Shown here: one piece after another, positions 28,692-37,893 of the stretch
How the letters are laid out: every line of letters starts with the position of its first letter
Position numbering within the stretch: the stretch's first letter is position 1
Assembly: GCF_039545035.1 (NCBI RefSeq)
Contig: NZ_BAABRO010000014.1
Span: forward strand, 62,001 to 126,000
Direction of reading: 5' to 3'
From: Novipirellula caenicola
Lineage (GTDB): Bacteria; Planctomycetota; Planctomycetia; Pirellulales; Pirellulaceae
DNA: 64,000 bases
Translations under genes and position numbers: made by a program
Notes under the pieces: model-generated
What the model saw: the letters and a program-made list of their open reading frames with translations, nothing else
What the model was told of the DNA's origin: nothing
The model's database searches: none

Positions 28692-28845
28692 GAAATTTCT
28701 CCAGCCCAATGGCTCACGTGTGAAGGATCGGCCCTGAAAACCGTCTGGATTGCCACCATGGCAACGCGTTTCTCAGGGATGGATCGACCGTGGCTGGCTA
28801 GCGAGCATTCAATGCCCATCGCTTGCTTCGTCGAAATGATCTGCT

Positions 28846-28864
28846 GCTAATGCGAATCATTCTC
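28846..28864 (-). promoter_or_regulatory. Fur-like box upstream of the DUF1559-PepSY operon
   Basis: On the minus strand the 19-mer GAGAATGATTCGCATTAGC matches the classical Fur box GATAATGATAATCATTATC at 14 of 19 positions and keeps its two-fold symmetry. It lies about 155 nt upstream of the DUF1559 start. Together with the PepSY, DUF2271 and DUF4198 genes this suggests repression by Fur under iron sufficiency. The match is read from sequence; binding is inference. Confidence 0.6.
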
Positions 28865-29059
28865 AGTACGGTAGCGGCCGATTCGCGGAAGTTCAAGTGG
28901 GGATGTGTTGAAGCGGTTCAAAAATTTTGTTTCAAACGGGGGCCCCCGGGCTAAGCCTGGCCGGGCGACACTTTGCTGTTGAATTCAGCGGAGCGGGTCG
29001 ATGGGAATTAAAACGGGAGATCCCATTAGCCGCTGTGGCCAACGCGGTGAAGCGTTTTT

Positions 29060-29270
29060 CACAACCCGATGCGAACGCTTTGAAGTTGCACTTTTAGTCG
29101 TTCCCCGGGTTGCCAGCCGTCCTCATTAAGTCCGAGCCGGCGGCCGGGCGTTAGCCCTACCATTCATTAATACTCCTGGTCCCAGACCGTTGGGCTGGGC
29201 TAGGTAAACTTCCGGGGCTTTGCCCCTAAATACATATGCGTAACTTCAAAACTGACGCGTTCGGGTTGTG
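29060..29270. repeat. 211-bp element with long imperfect inverted ends
   Basis: The left end (29060-29092) begins cacaacccgatgcgaacg and contains tttgaagttgc. The right end (29238-29270), read on the opposite strand, begins cacaacccgaacgcg and contains tttgaagttacgc. The centre has no coding frame and contains an aggctttgcccc-like GC-rich run. The size and the inverted ends fit a small non-autonomous palindromic element or a decayed insertion. Confidence 0.5.
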
Positions 29271-29379
29271 ATCTCCTGGCAAGACTCGACTCCATAATCC
29301 TTCATCGCGTTAGCCAAAACGGCTAACACGCCGAAAAACACCTGCGTACTTACTTATTGGCGGTCGTTTCGTCTCTGGT

Positions 29380-30168
29380 CTATACAGTGCCCCCTGTTTC
29401 GACCAGCAGGGGTGGCTGACGGACGATTTCTTGGTAGTGGGCTGCCAACGACTGGGCATCCTCGTGACCACTCGTCGCAAACCGTTGAACCAACATCCCA
29501 TCCTTCAATACGACAACCTCGTCGGCCCATACCGCCACGCTCGGCTCGTGGGTCACGATGACCATCGTCCGTTGCTGTTGGTCGCACAAATCACGCAGCA
29601 GCTTGCAAAGCGATTCGCCGGTGACAGAATCGAGACTGCCGGTCGGTTCATCCGCAAACAGGATGGCGGGATTTGTGATCAGCGATCGGGCAATCGCGAC
29701 ACGTTGCTGTTCGCCGCCGCTAAGCGCATCGGGTCGCTGGCCGAGTCGGTCGGACAGCCCCAGCTGGTCCGCCAACTCACACACCGCCGCGTCATCGATG
29801 GATTTGATGCCGGCGGCGTACAGTGGGAACAGGATGTTGTCATACGCGGTGAGCGACGGGATCAGGTTGAATGCTTGAAAAACGATCCCAATCCGCTGGC
29901 GACGAAAGTGTGTCAGGCGACGATCCGAAAGCGACGCAAGGTCTTGGCCGTCGATACGAATGGAACCGCTGGTCGGCCGAGTCAGTCCGCTCATCAGATG
30001 CAGCAAGGTGCTTTTGCCTGAACCGCTTGCTCCCATGATGGCTACGAATTTGCCGGACTCGACACAGAGGCTGACATCGCGAAGGGCATGCACCTCCGCT
30101 GCACTCTGACGATACGTCTTTGAGACGCGCTCGACAAGCAACGGAGCCGATTGGCAATCGTGGTTCAT
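29380..30168 (-). CDS. ABC transporter ATP-binding protein (LolD/MacB type)
   Basis: This is a 262-aa ATPase. Walker A is G-A-S-G-S-G-K-S-T near residue 42, the signature is L-S-G-G-E-Q-Q-R near residue 145, and Walker B is A-I-L-F-A-D-E-P-T-G-S-L-D near residue 165, with an H-loop in V-T-H-E-P. The Q-x-F-N-L-I-P-S-L-T-A-Y-D-N Q-loop region is characteristic of LolD/MacB-type exporters. The start at 30168 has ggtgga just upstream; an open frame extends 95 codons further but is not family-like. It is divergent from the FtsX-type permease gene 322 nt away, which is the expected partner. Confidence 0.93.
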   Translation of the reverse strand: MNHDCQSAPLLVERVSKTYRQSAAEVHALRDVSLCVESGKFVAIMGASGSGKSTLLHLMSGLTRPTSGSIRIDGQDLASLSDRRLTHFRRQRIGIVFQAFNLIPSLTAYDNILFPLYAAGIKSIDDAAVCELADQLGLSDRLGQRPDALSGGEQQRVAIARSLITNPAILFADEPTGSLDSVTGESLCKLLRDLCDQQQRTMVIVTHEPSVAVWADEVVVLKDGMLVQRFATSGHEDAQSLAAHYQEIVRQPPLLVETGGTV

Positions 30169-30490
30169 GGATCCACCGACCTGAAAATAGTTGGGGTTTG
30201 TTTGGCGAAGCGTGAGAACATAGACGCAGCAAGGGAACGCATCAACAAGCGACGAAAGATTCGCCAGGCACGGTGGTAAATTCACCGGCGAGGCAGCCTC
30301 GGCGCGATGGATTGAACGCCGTTTACACGGAGTCCAGCCGTCATCGATGGCGCGGCCCGGCGTTTGCATTGCCGCGGTAATCGTCGTGTCCAGCGGCGAT
30401 GTTTCGCAAGCGAAACCTGCGACGCAGTGATCATGATCACGATATCGACGCACTTTTTTTCAAGCACCGCACAATACGAAAAGCAACCGA

Positions 30491-33433
30491 ATGAGCAGTT
30501 TTCGGCTGATTGTCAAACTTGTCGTCGCACCGATGCGACGTTCTCCTGGTCGAGCGATCGTCACCGCACTCGGCGTGATCGCAGCGACTTGCGCCGTCGT
30601 GTGGGTGGTCAGCGGCTACGACGCGCTCGTCTCGAACTTTGATGAGAATGCCGACAAGTATCTCGGGCGTTACGACGTATTGGTAATCGCCAGCGATGGT
30701 CCGCCGGGGGCACCTGCGACCGTGATTGATCGTGAATTGATCAAAGCCCTCGAGCAGGACGCGGGTGTTTTGGAAGTGAACCCGGTCAGCAATTATCGAG
30801 TGACAGCGACTCGGGTTTCGCGTGACTCCGATGCCGAGGTTGCCAAAACGTCGCTGGGGTTGTTGGTCGGCGATCGGCCGCCGGTCAATGGCGCACCCCC
30901 GATCGGACCGACCCTCGTCAGCACGCCCGCAGCCGAATCGCCGTACGAAATGACCAGCGGACGGTGGCTTGGGGCGGATCACGAGACCGAATCAGCGGTG
31001 GTCGCGAAACAGGTTGCCAAAGAGATGCAGCTGTCGGTCGGCGACGAGGTCCAAATCACCACGTTTGGCAATCAAGTGCGATTGCGTGTCGTTGGCATTG
31101 TCCAGCAAGTTACCGAGATGCCAGCGCTCGGCGGCGGACGTGATGGCAACAAACGTGGGCGAAGCGAGTCCGATGAGGTGGAATCGGGATTGGTATCGTT
31201 ACGCCCGCCCCGTGACACGGCGACGTCCAGCCGAACGCAACCCGATCCGCAGAACCAAATCGGAATCCCCAGCGGATTTGGCATGGGCGTCGCCACCAAT
31301 GCCATCTACGTTCGCCCCGAGATCGCAGAGAAGATCAATGGTTATCCGGCGGATCCGCGGGTGCTGCAAGTCGCCTTGCGTGATGCCGTCACGATCTCGC
31401 AATTTCGAGAGGTTTGGAGCGAGAGATTGGCCTTGCAGTATCCTCCGCTACGATTGGTTGACTTCGAAGCGGTGCGTCGCGGGATGGCTTCGAGTCGCTC
31501 GGTGTCGGGACAGCAATCGCAGGCCTGGGCCGCCACCGGGATGGCCACCTTGGCCGCGATCTTTATCATCTTTTCGACGCTCAGCATGGGGGTGACCGAG
31601 CGGGCTCGCGAGCTTGCAATGCTTCGTGCGGTCGCGTTGACCCGCATCCAGGTTGCTGGCGTCATCGCAGTCGAATGTGTGTTGTTGGCAATGATCGGCT
31701 GGGTCGGCGGGTTGTTTGCCGGTGGGGTGATGGTGATGGTGGGCAGCCGCATTTTGCCAGGACTGTTCAGCTCAGGAGCGGTGTTGGGGTGGACGACGGT
31801 CGGTTTGACCGGATTGACGGTGGTGGTCGGCGGCTTTGCCGCGGCGATCCTACCGTTGTGGCGTGCGATCCGAATCGAACCACTCGGTGCGATGGCAACG
31901 CTTAGGGAACTGCCTCGCTATCGTTGGTGCGTTACGATGGACATCATCGGAGTCGCACTGTCGGCCGCGACGCCGATCACGGTGTTTGCATTGCCAATGT
32001 CAGACTCGTGGCGAAGTTGGTGTTATTCGTTCGTCACTTACCCGATGCTGCTACTGGGCATGATCCTGCTAGCGCCCGCGATCGTGGTCGGATCGGAACA
32101 CGTCTTCGGCCGCTTCATCACGATGATACTCAGGTTGGATGGGCGAATGTTGAAGACGCAATTGTCCAGCAATCTATGGCGCAGCGTCGGCGCGACGCTG
32201 GCATTGTCGGTCGGCTTGGGGCTGTATGCCTCGACACAAACCTGGGGCTATTCCATGTTGGTCCCGTTCACTCCTGGTGATTGGTTGCCTGACGCGATTG
32301 TCGCGTTTCATCCCCTTGGTTTGGCAGCGGAAGATGAACCCATGGTCGCAAAAGTCGAGGGGGTAAAGTCTGACCAGGTGATGCGACTTGCGATCGAACA
32401 AGCACAATTCGACTGGGGTGACGACCAACCGCCGAGCCGTTTACGGTTTGGCGACAACGGAATCATCTGCGGGCTTGATCCGCATAAAGCATTTGCCACC
32501 GCCAATCCAATGTTACCGGTCACCTTCGTCGCGGGTGACAAAGCTGCGGCGATCGAAGCTATCGCCAGTGGACGAGGCTGCGTCGTTTCGGAAGATTTTT
32601 CGATGGCCACCGGGCTGCATTTCGGCGACGTCGTGACCTTTATCCCGCCTGCGGCGGAAACAGAACGCGTGGCCTATCGAATCGCGGGCGTCGTCTCGCT
32701 GCCCGGTTGGCAATGGGTGACTAAGTTTTCCGGAGTGCGTCGGCACTTTGTCCGCACGGGAACGCTGTTGTTTGCGAATTACAGTGACGTTCATCGCGAC
32801 TTTCATCTGAATCGCAGTGAATTCTTTTGGGTGAACCTCGAGCCAGGAGCCAAGCTGGCCGCGGTCGAACGCCAGTTCCAAGCGATTGCCGAGCGACGCA
32901 GCGGAGAAACTTTTACTGCGGACGCGGTTGGCGACGTCAAAGCCTATCGGCCGTTTGCTCGAATGACTGTGACGGAGAACGTCGAGCGAGCGATCAAGAT
33001 GCGAGCCGACGGGATGATTTGGGGGATGAGCTACCTGCCGTTGGTGACGTTAGCCATCATGTCACTGGCGATCGTCAACACCATCATCGCATCGGTTCGT
33101 TCACGCACCTGGGAATTTGGCGTGATGCGTTCGATTGGCGTTACCCGTGGGCAATTGATGCGGCTGGTGTTGGCAGAAAGCCTGCTGATCGCGTTGGCGG
33201 CTTGTTGTCTGAGTTTGACCTTTGGACTGATCGCGGGATGGTGTGGCGTCGGCATGGCACAATTCGGCGGATGGTTTGCCGGGCCGCCTTCGTTCTTGAT
33301 CCCATGGGGTCAGTTGTCGATCGGGTTCGCCATGACGATCACGCTGTGCGTTTTGGCCGCATTGTGGCCTGCGTTCAAAACCGGGTTGGCCGAACCGCTT
33401 CACCTACTGCAATCCGGCCGTGCGCAGCGATGA
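30491..33433 (+). CDS. FtsX/MacB-type ABC permease, duplicated
   Basis: This is a 980-aa permease with two FtsX-like units. An N-terminal helix (residues about 15-45) is followed by a large extracytoplasmic MacB-core-like domain, three helices near 345-465, a second helix near 485-540, another large domain (about 580-830), and three final helices near 845-960. Phrases such as R-A-R-E-L-A-M-L-R-A-V-A-L-T-R and F-G-V-M-R-S-I-G-V-T-R-G-Q mark the two cytoplasmic loops typical of the family. Length fits the duplicated YbbP/LolCE-like permeases. With the divergent ATPase it would extrude lipoproteins, peptides or lipids from the membrane; the substrate is unknown. Confidence 0.92.
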   Translation: MSSFRLIVKLVVAPMRRSPGRAIVTALGVIAATCAVVWVVSGYDALVSNFDENADKYLGRYDVLVIASDGPPGAPATVIDRELIKALEQDAGVLEVNPVSNYRVTATRVSRDSDAEVAKTSLGLLVGDRPPVNGAPPIGPTLVSTPAAESPYEMTSGRWLGADHETESAVVAKQVAKEMQLSVGDEVQITTFGNQVRLRVVGIVQQVTEMPALGGGRDGNKRGRSESDEVESGLVSLRPPRDTATSSRTQPDPQNQIGIPSGFGMGVATNAIYVRPEIAEKINGYPADPRVLQVALRDAVTISQFREVWSERLALQYPPLRLVDFEAVRRGMASSRSVSGQQSQAWAATGMATLAAIFIIFSTLSMGVTERARELAMLRAVALTRIQVAGVIAVECVLLAMIGWVGGLFAGGVMVMVGSRILPGLFSSGAVLGWTTVGLTGLTVVVGGFAAAILPLWRAIRIEPLGAMATLRELPRYRWCVTMDIIGVALSAATPITVFALPMSDSWRSWCYSFVTYPMLLLGMILLAPAIVVGSEHVFGRFITMILRLDGRMLKTQLSSNLWRSVGATLALSVGLGLYASTQTWGYSMLVPFTPGDWLPDAIVAFHPLGLAAEDEPMVAKVEGVKSDQVMRLAIEQAQFDWGDDQPPSRLRFGDNGIICGLDPHKAFATANPMLPVTFVAGDKAAAIEAIASGRGCVVSEDFSMATGLHFGDVVTFIPPAAETERVAYRIAGVVSLPGWQWVTKFSGVRRHFVRTGTLLFANYSDVHRDFHLNRSEFFWVNLEPGAKLAAVERQFQAIAERRSGETFTADAVGDVKAYRPFARMTVTENVERAIKMRADGMIWGMSYLPLVTLAIMSLAIVNTIIASVRSRTWEFGVMRSIGVTRGQLMRLVLAESLLIALAACCLSLTFGLIAGWCGVGMAQFGGWFAGPPSFLIPWGQLSIGFAMTITLCVLAALWPAFKTGLAEPLHLLQSGRAQR

Positions 33434-33464
33434 AGTCAGGAACTTGACGCTTCGCCGGGCAGGC

Positions 33465-35560
33465 AATTCGGTAGCGGAAGTCGTCAAGACTTTCGTTGCG
33501 TCCTGAGCCGTGACGCGTAAGCGGCCGGGTCTCGCAGGTGACGTCTTGAAACGACGTTGACGCTGCGTTTTTCTCCTTCCTAGCTTGTTTTGGCGAGGTC
33601 CGCGCGAGCGACAGCTTGCTCGGGGGTTTGAGATCCAACGTTCAATCTAGCCGCCACGAAGCCCTCACCGGAAAACTCGCTGAAGGCTCATTTTCCGACC
33701 CTCCCCGCTTCGCCGGGCGGGTGAATTCGGTAGCGGAAGTCGTCAAGACTTTCGTCGCGTCCTGAGCCGTGACGCGTAAGCGGCCGGGTCTCGCAGGCGA
33801 CGTCTTGAAACGACATTGACGCTGCGTTTCCCTAATTCGCAAACATAATATGGCCAGGTCCGCGGGAGCGACAGCTTGCTCGGGGGTTTGAGATACAACG
33901 TTGAAACTAGCCGCCACGAAGCCCTCCCCGGAAAACTCGCTGAAGGCTCGTTTTCAGACCCTCCCCGCTCCGCCGGGCGGGTGAATTCGGTAGCGGAAGT
34001 CGTCAAGACTTTCGTTGCGTCCTGAGCCGCGACGCGTAAGCGGCCGGGTCTCGCAGGCGACGTTTTGAAACGACATTGACGCTGCGTTTCCCAAATTCGC
34101 AAACATGATATGGCGAGGTCCGCGCGAGCGACAGATAGCTCGGGGTGTTTAAGATACAACGTTCAATCCAGCCGCCACGAAGCCCTCCCCGGAAAACTCG
34201 CTGAAGGCTCGTTTTCCGACCCTCCCCGCTTCGCCGGGCGGGTGAATTCGGTAGCGGAAGTCGTCAAGACTTTCGTTGCGTCCTGAGCCGTGACGCGTGA
34301 GCGGCCGGGTCTCGCAGGCGACGCCTTGAAACGACATTGAAGCTGCGTTTCGCAAATTTGAGAACATCTTTTGGCGAGGTCCGCGCGAGCTACAGTTTGC
34401 TCGGGGTGTTTAAGATACAACGTTCAATCCAGCCGCCACGAAGCCCTCCCCGGAAAACTTGCTGAAGGCTCGCTTTCCGACCCTCCCCGCTTCGCCGGGC
34501 GGGTGAATTCGGTAGCGGAAGTCGTCAAGACTTTCGATGCGTCCTGAGCCGTGACGCGTAAGCGGCCGGGTCTCGCAGGCGACGTTTTGAAACGACATTG
34601 ACGCTGCGTTTCCCAAATTCGCAAACATGATATGGCGAGGTCCGCGCGAGCGACAGATAGCTCGGGGTGTTTAAGATACAACGTTCAATCCAGCCGCCAC
34701 GAAGCCCTCCCCGGAAAACTCGCGGTAAGCTCGTTTTCCGACCCTCCCCGCTTCGCCGGGCGGGTGAATTCGGTAGCGGAAGTCGTCAAGACTTTCGTTG
34801 CGTCCTGAGCCGTGACGCGTAAGCGGCCGGGTCTCGCAGGCGACGCCTTGAAACGACATGGACGCTGCGTTTCCCTAATTCGCAAACATGATATGGCGAG
34901 GTCCGCGCGAGCGACAGATAGTTCGGGGTTTAAGATACAACGTTCAAACTAGCCGCCACGAAGCCCTCCCCGGAAAACTTGCTGAAGGCTCGTTTTCCGA
35001 CCCTCCCCGCTTCGCCGGGCGGGTGAATTCGGTAGCGGAATTCGTCAAGACTTTCGTCGCGTCCTGAGCCGTGACGCGTAAGCGGCCGGGTCTCTTAGGC
35101 GACGCCTTGCAACGACATTGACGCTGCGTTTCCCTAATTCGCAAACATGTTTTGGCGAGGTCCGCGCGAGCGACAGCTTGCTCGGGGTTTGAGATACAAC
35201 GTTCAATCTAGCCGCCACGAAGCCCTCCCCGGAAAACTTGCTGAAGGCTCGTTTTCCGACCCTCCCCGCTTCGCCGGGCGGATAAAATCGGTAGCGGAAG
35301 TCGTCAAGACTTTCGTCGCGTCCTGAGCCGCGACGCGTAAGCGGCCGGGTCTCGCAGGCGACGTTTTGAAACGACATTGACGCTGCGTTTCGCTAATTCG
35401 CAAACATGTCTTGGCGAGGTCCGCGCGAGCGACAGCTTGCTCGGGGTGTTTAAGATACAAGGTTCAATCTAGCTGCCACGAAGCCCTCCCCGGAAAACTC
35501 GCGGTAAGCTCGTTTTCCGACCCTCCCCGCTTCGCCGGGCGGGTGAATTCGGTAGCGGAA
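33465..35560 (-). repeat. Tandem array of eight ~260-bp repeat units
   Basis: Using the motif aattcggtagcggaa as a marker, unit boundaries fall at 33465, 33724, 33984, 34245, 34506, 34767, 35026, 35285 and 35546, giving periods of 259-261 bp. Each unit contains gtcgtcaagactttcg, gacgcgtaagcggccgggtc, a tcgcaaacat block and an agccctccccggaaaac block. Units differ by scattered substitutions, so the array is old or its units are exchanged. Read on the minus strand the units belong to the same family as the four-unit array at 18885. Minus-strand open frames run through but are repeat shadows. The array stops 30 bp before the left attachment site of the island. Confidence 0.9.
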
Positions 35561-35590
35561 GGCCACTACCGGCACGACGAGGGAACAGGG

Positions 35591-35605
35591 AGCACGCCCA
35601 GTAGG
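35591..35605. other. Left attachment site of the island (attL)
   Basis: AGCACGCCCAGTAGG is identical to the tRNA-Arg 3' end at 53338-53352. Left of it is the end of the 260-bp host array; right of it the sequence continues in the integrase reading frame, see the tail fragment next to it. Confidence 0.88.
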
Positions 35606-35795
35606 CGTAGAACAATCGCCTAAAACACGGGGAAAAACGCAGTCCGGCGTCTCGGCGGTGTCCGTGGCGGTGTCATTCACGCACGGGGACGGCGAAAAAT
35701 CGAACGAGCTATTAGCCATCTGGAAAGGTTTGGACGTACCATCACGCGACAACTTGATGGAGGTGGCGAGAGAACTGGCGAGTCGATCGAACTAG
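35606..35795 (+). pseudogene. Stranded C-terminal tail of the integrase gene (62 aa)
   Basis: Directly after the left attachment site an open frame runs without a start codon from 35607 to the stop at 35793-35795. It keeps the same phase relative to the 15-bp repeat as the integrase frame does at the right end (A-R-P-V-G in both). It encodes 62 residues ending in L-L-A-I-W-K-G-L-D-V-P-S-R-D-N-L-M-E-V-A followed by RELASRSN. That helix-rich ending resembles the terminal segment I know from many planctomycete tyrosine integrases. In the circular element it would be fused in frame to the integrase; in the integrated state it is separated by nearly 18 kb and cannot be translated with it. Confidence 0.7.
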
Positions 35796-35882
35796 AGTTA
35801 CTCAACGCAACGCTTCTGGAAGCAATACGCCCGCATCAGGCTCCCTTTGCCGTCCCCATTAGTAGGGAATAGCCTATTGAGG

Positions 35883-36200
35883 TCACAAAGAGGCGATCAG
35901 TTGATCCAGGGTCTGGTCGTTGAGTTCTGCGAGCCTGCGGAAGGCGTCTGGACGCTCGCGTAACCGCTTTCGGATCGACGCTGGGACTTTGTCAGCCAAA
36001 AGCATTAGCTCCTCTTCATCGGCTTTCAGGGCCGATGCTAAGCGACGAATCAGTGCCTCGGAGGGATATTCTCCGAAATCGAGCCGTTCGTTTTCCACTT
36101 TGCTCAAATATGTATAGCTAACTCCTGCCTCGGGCGCTAGCTCTCGAAGTGTGAAACCCTGGATTTTACGTAGTTCTCGCACTCTTTGCCCGAATGTCAT
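35883..36200 (-). CDS. XRE-family HTH transcriptional regulator
   Basis: This is a 105-aa protein. Residues about 4-60 form a Cro/C1-type helix-turn-helix (F-G-Q-R-V-R-E-L-R, then F-T-L-R-E-L-A-P-E-A-G-V-S-Y-T-Y-L-S-K-V-E-N-E-R). A short Leu-rich C-terminal part may dimerise. I place the start at 36200 because AGGGAG lies about 10 nt upstream; an earlier ATG at 36236 lacks one. It is transcribed divergently from hsdM with 118 bp between starts, which includes two palindromes. This is the layout of controller proteins of restriction-modification systems, which time expression of the methylase and nuclease; the specific role is inference. Confidence 0.88.
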   Translation of the reverse strand: MTFGQRVRELRKIQGFTLRELAPEAGVSYTYLSKVENERLDFGEYPSEALIRRLASALKADEEELMLLADKVPASIRKRLRERPDAFRRLAELNDQTLDQLIASL

Positions 36201-36250
36201 CGTTTGTATCTCCCTCTGCTTGCTGGTCGATTTCACCGGTCGTAGACTGT

Positions 36251-36287
36251 TTGCTGTATTTAGGCAACAAGCCCCGCAGAATTGCGG
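36251..36287. promoter_or_regulatory. Candidate operator palindromes between the XRE gene and hsdM
   Basis: Two short inverted repeats lie in the 118-bp divergent region: TTGCTGTATTTAGGCAA (36251-36267, 4-bp outer arms) and CCGCAGAATTGCGG (36274-36287, 5-bp arms with a 4-nt centre). They are 6 nt apart and 32 nt or more before the hsdM start. They are plausible binding sites for the adjacent XRE regulator; no binding is shown. Confidence 0.4.
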
Positions 36288-36318
36288 AATGTGTGACCGA
36301 TGGAACTAGCAAGATAAC

Positions 36319-37893
36319 ATGGCAAACAACCACACCGACACCGAAAAACGACTTTGGGAGGCCGCCGACGAATTTCGTGCCAACTCCAATCTCAAGTCTT
36401 CGGAATACGCGGTCCCCGTCCTTGGGTTGATCTTCCTGCGATATGCCGATCATCGATTCACGATCGCCGAAAAGGAACTCAAGGGCAAAGGCACCGGGCG
36501 CCGCAAGATCGGCAAGGAAGACTATCAGGCCAAAGGCGTGATGTTCGTGCCGCCGGAGGCTCGGTTCTCGCACCTGCTCTCCTTGCCGGAAGGGGAGAAC
36601 ATTGGCAAGGCGATCAACGAAGCGATGAAGGCGGTCGAGGCCGAGAACGTCGACCTCAAGGGCGTCCTGCCGCGAACCTACACCAAGATTGACAACGCCA
36701 TTCTTGTCTCGCTGCTGAAGAACTTCTCGCAGATCGCGATGGATGCCGAAGGCGACACGTTCGGCAAGATTTACGAATACTTCCTCGGCAACTTCGCCCG
36801 TGCCGAAGGACAACGGGGTGGTGAGTTCTTCACGCCGACCTCGCTGGTCAAGCTGATCGTCGAGATCATCGAGCCGTACCACGGACGCATCTACGACCCG
36901 GCGTGTGGATCGGGCGGTATGTTCGCTCAGAGTGCCGAGTTCATCAAAGCCCACCAGAACAATCCCTCGGTGGAAATCTCCTGCTACGGTCAGGAGCGAG
37001 TCGGGGAGACGCGGCAACTGTGCATGATGAACCTCGCCGTGCATTCGCTGTCCGGCGACATTCGCTTGGGGAACAGCTACTACGAAGACCCCCACGACAG
37101 TCTCGGCAAATTCGACTTCGTGATGGCCAATCCCCCGTTCAACGTGGACAAGGTGGATAAGGAGAAGATCAAAGACGATCCCCGCTACCCGTTCGGGATG
37201 CCACGGGCCGACAACGCTAACTACCTCTGGATCCAACGGTTTTACAGCAGCCTCAGCGACACGGGCCGAGCCGGTTTTGTCATGGCGAACTCTGCCACCG
37301 ATGCTCGCCAGTCGGAGATGGAGATTCGCAAGCAACTACTCCAGTCGCACGCCGTCGATGTAATGGTTGCCATTGGTCCGAACTTCTTCTACACGGTGAC
37401 GCTCCCTTGCACGCTCTGGTTCTTTGACAAAGGCAAAGCGAAGACCAAGCGAAAGGACCAAGTGCTGTTCATCGACGCCCGGCACACGTTTCGGCAGGTG
37501 GACCGGGCACACCGCAAGTTCAGCCCCAAACAGATCGAGTATCTGGCCAACATCGTGCGGCTGTATCGGGGTGAGAAGCCGGAGTTCGTGGCGGGTGAAG
37601 ATGAAGACATTCCCGGCGACGACCCGGATTTGAAAGCCACCTTCCCGAAGCTGAAGTACGCGGACGTGGCGGGACTTTGCAAAGTCGCCACGCTGGCGGA
37701 GATCGAAGAACAGGGCTGGAGTCTGAATCCCGGTCGGTATGTCGGCGTAGCGGATCGTGAGGAAGACGATTTTGTCTTTGCCGAGCGACTGGAAGAACTG
37801 AACGAAGAGTTGGAGGTTTTGAACAGCGAAGCGGGGGAACTGGAAGAGCGAATTGCGAACAACGTCGCCAAGTTGTTGGAGGAGGCGACGTGA
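36319..37893 (+). CDS. hsdM: Type I restriction-modification DNA methyltransferase subunit
   Basis: This is a 524-aa N6-adenine methyltransferase. An N-terminal HsdM helical domain (residues 1-140) precedes the S-adenosylmethionine motif D-P-A-C-G-S-G-G at 193-200 and the catalytic N-P-P-F at 271-274. The protein combines with HsdS to methylate the recognition sequence and with HsdR to restrict unmodified DNA. The C-terminus is a Glu-rich coiled coil that likely contacts HsdS. Its stop overlaps the hsdS start. Its codon use is visibly GC-rich, like hsdR and unlike the ATPase, HNH and GHKL genes in the same operon. Confidence 0.97.
   Translation: MANNHTDTEKRLWEAADEFRANSNLKSSEYAVPVLGLIFLRYADHRFTIAEKELKGKGTGRRKIGKEDYQAKGVMFVPPEARFSHLLSLPEGENIGKAINEAMKAVEAENVDLKGVLPRTYTKIDNAILVSLLKNFSQIAMDAEGDTFGKIYEYFLGNFARAEGQRGGEFFTPTSLVKLIVEIIEPYHGRIYDPACGSGGMFAQSAEFIKAHQNNPSVEISCYGQERVGETRQLCMMNLAVHSLSGDIRLGNSYYEDPHDSLGKFDFVMANPPFNVDKVDKEKIKDDPRYPFGMPRADNANYLWIQRFYSSLSDTGRAGFVMANSATDARQSEMEIRKQLLQSHAVDVMVAIGPNFFYTVTLPCTLWFFDKGKAKTKRKDQVLFIDARHTFRQVDRAHRKFSPKQIEYLANIVRLYRGEKPEFVAGEDEDIPGDDPDLKATFPKLKYADVAGLCKVATLAEIEEQGWSLNPGRYVGVADREEDDFVFAERLEELNEELEVLNSEAGELEERIANNVAKLLEEAT

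Larger units (their letters stand above)
28692..29379. other. Intergenic region with Fur-like box and inverted repeats
   Basis: No gene is visible in this 688-bp gap between the DUF1559 gene and the ABC ATPase gene, both on the minus strand. It contains the promoter region of the PepSY operon with a Fur-like box at 28846-28864, a GC-rich segment with gggcccccgggc near 28938, and a long inverted repeat at 29060-29270. Confidence 0.5.

Noticed and set aside
33375-35460. Minus-strand open frames through the 260-bp array
   Set aside because: All are copies of the same repeat text in two frames, with no start signals; the unit length varies by 1-2 bp so no single frame spans the array.
33465-35560. 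CRISPR array
   Set aside because: Units are about 260 bp and similar over their whole length; there are no short repeats with unique spacers and no cas genes.
36166-37335. Large minus-strand open frame opposite hsdM
   Set aside because: It is fully antisense to the clear hsdM gene and to the XRE intergenic region, and has no family features; it arises from GC-rich codon bias.
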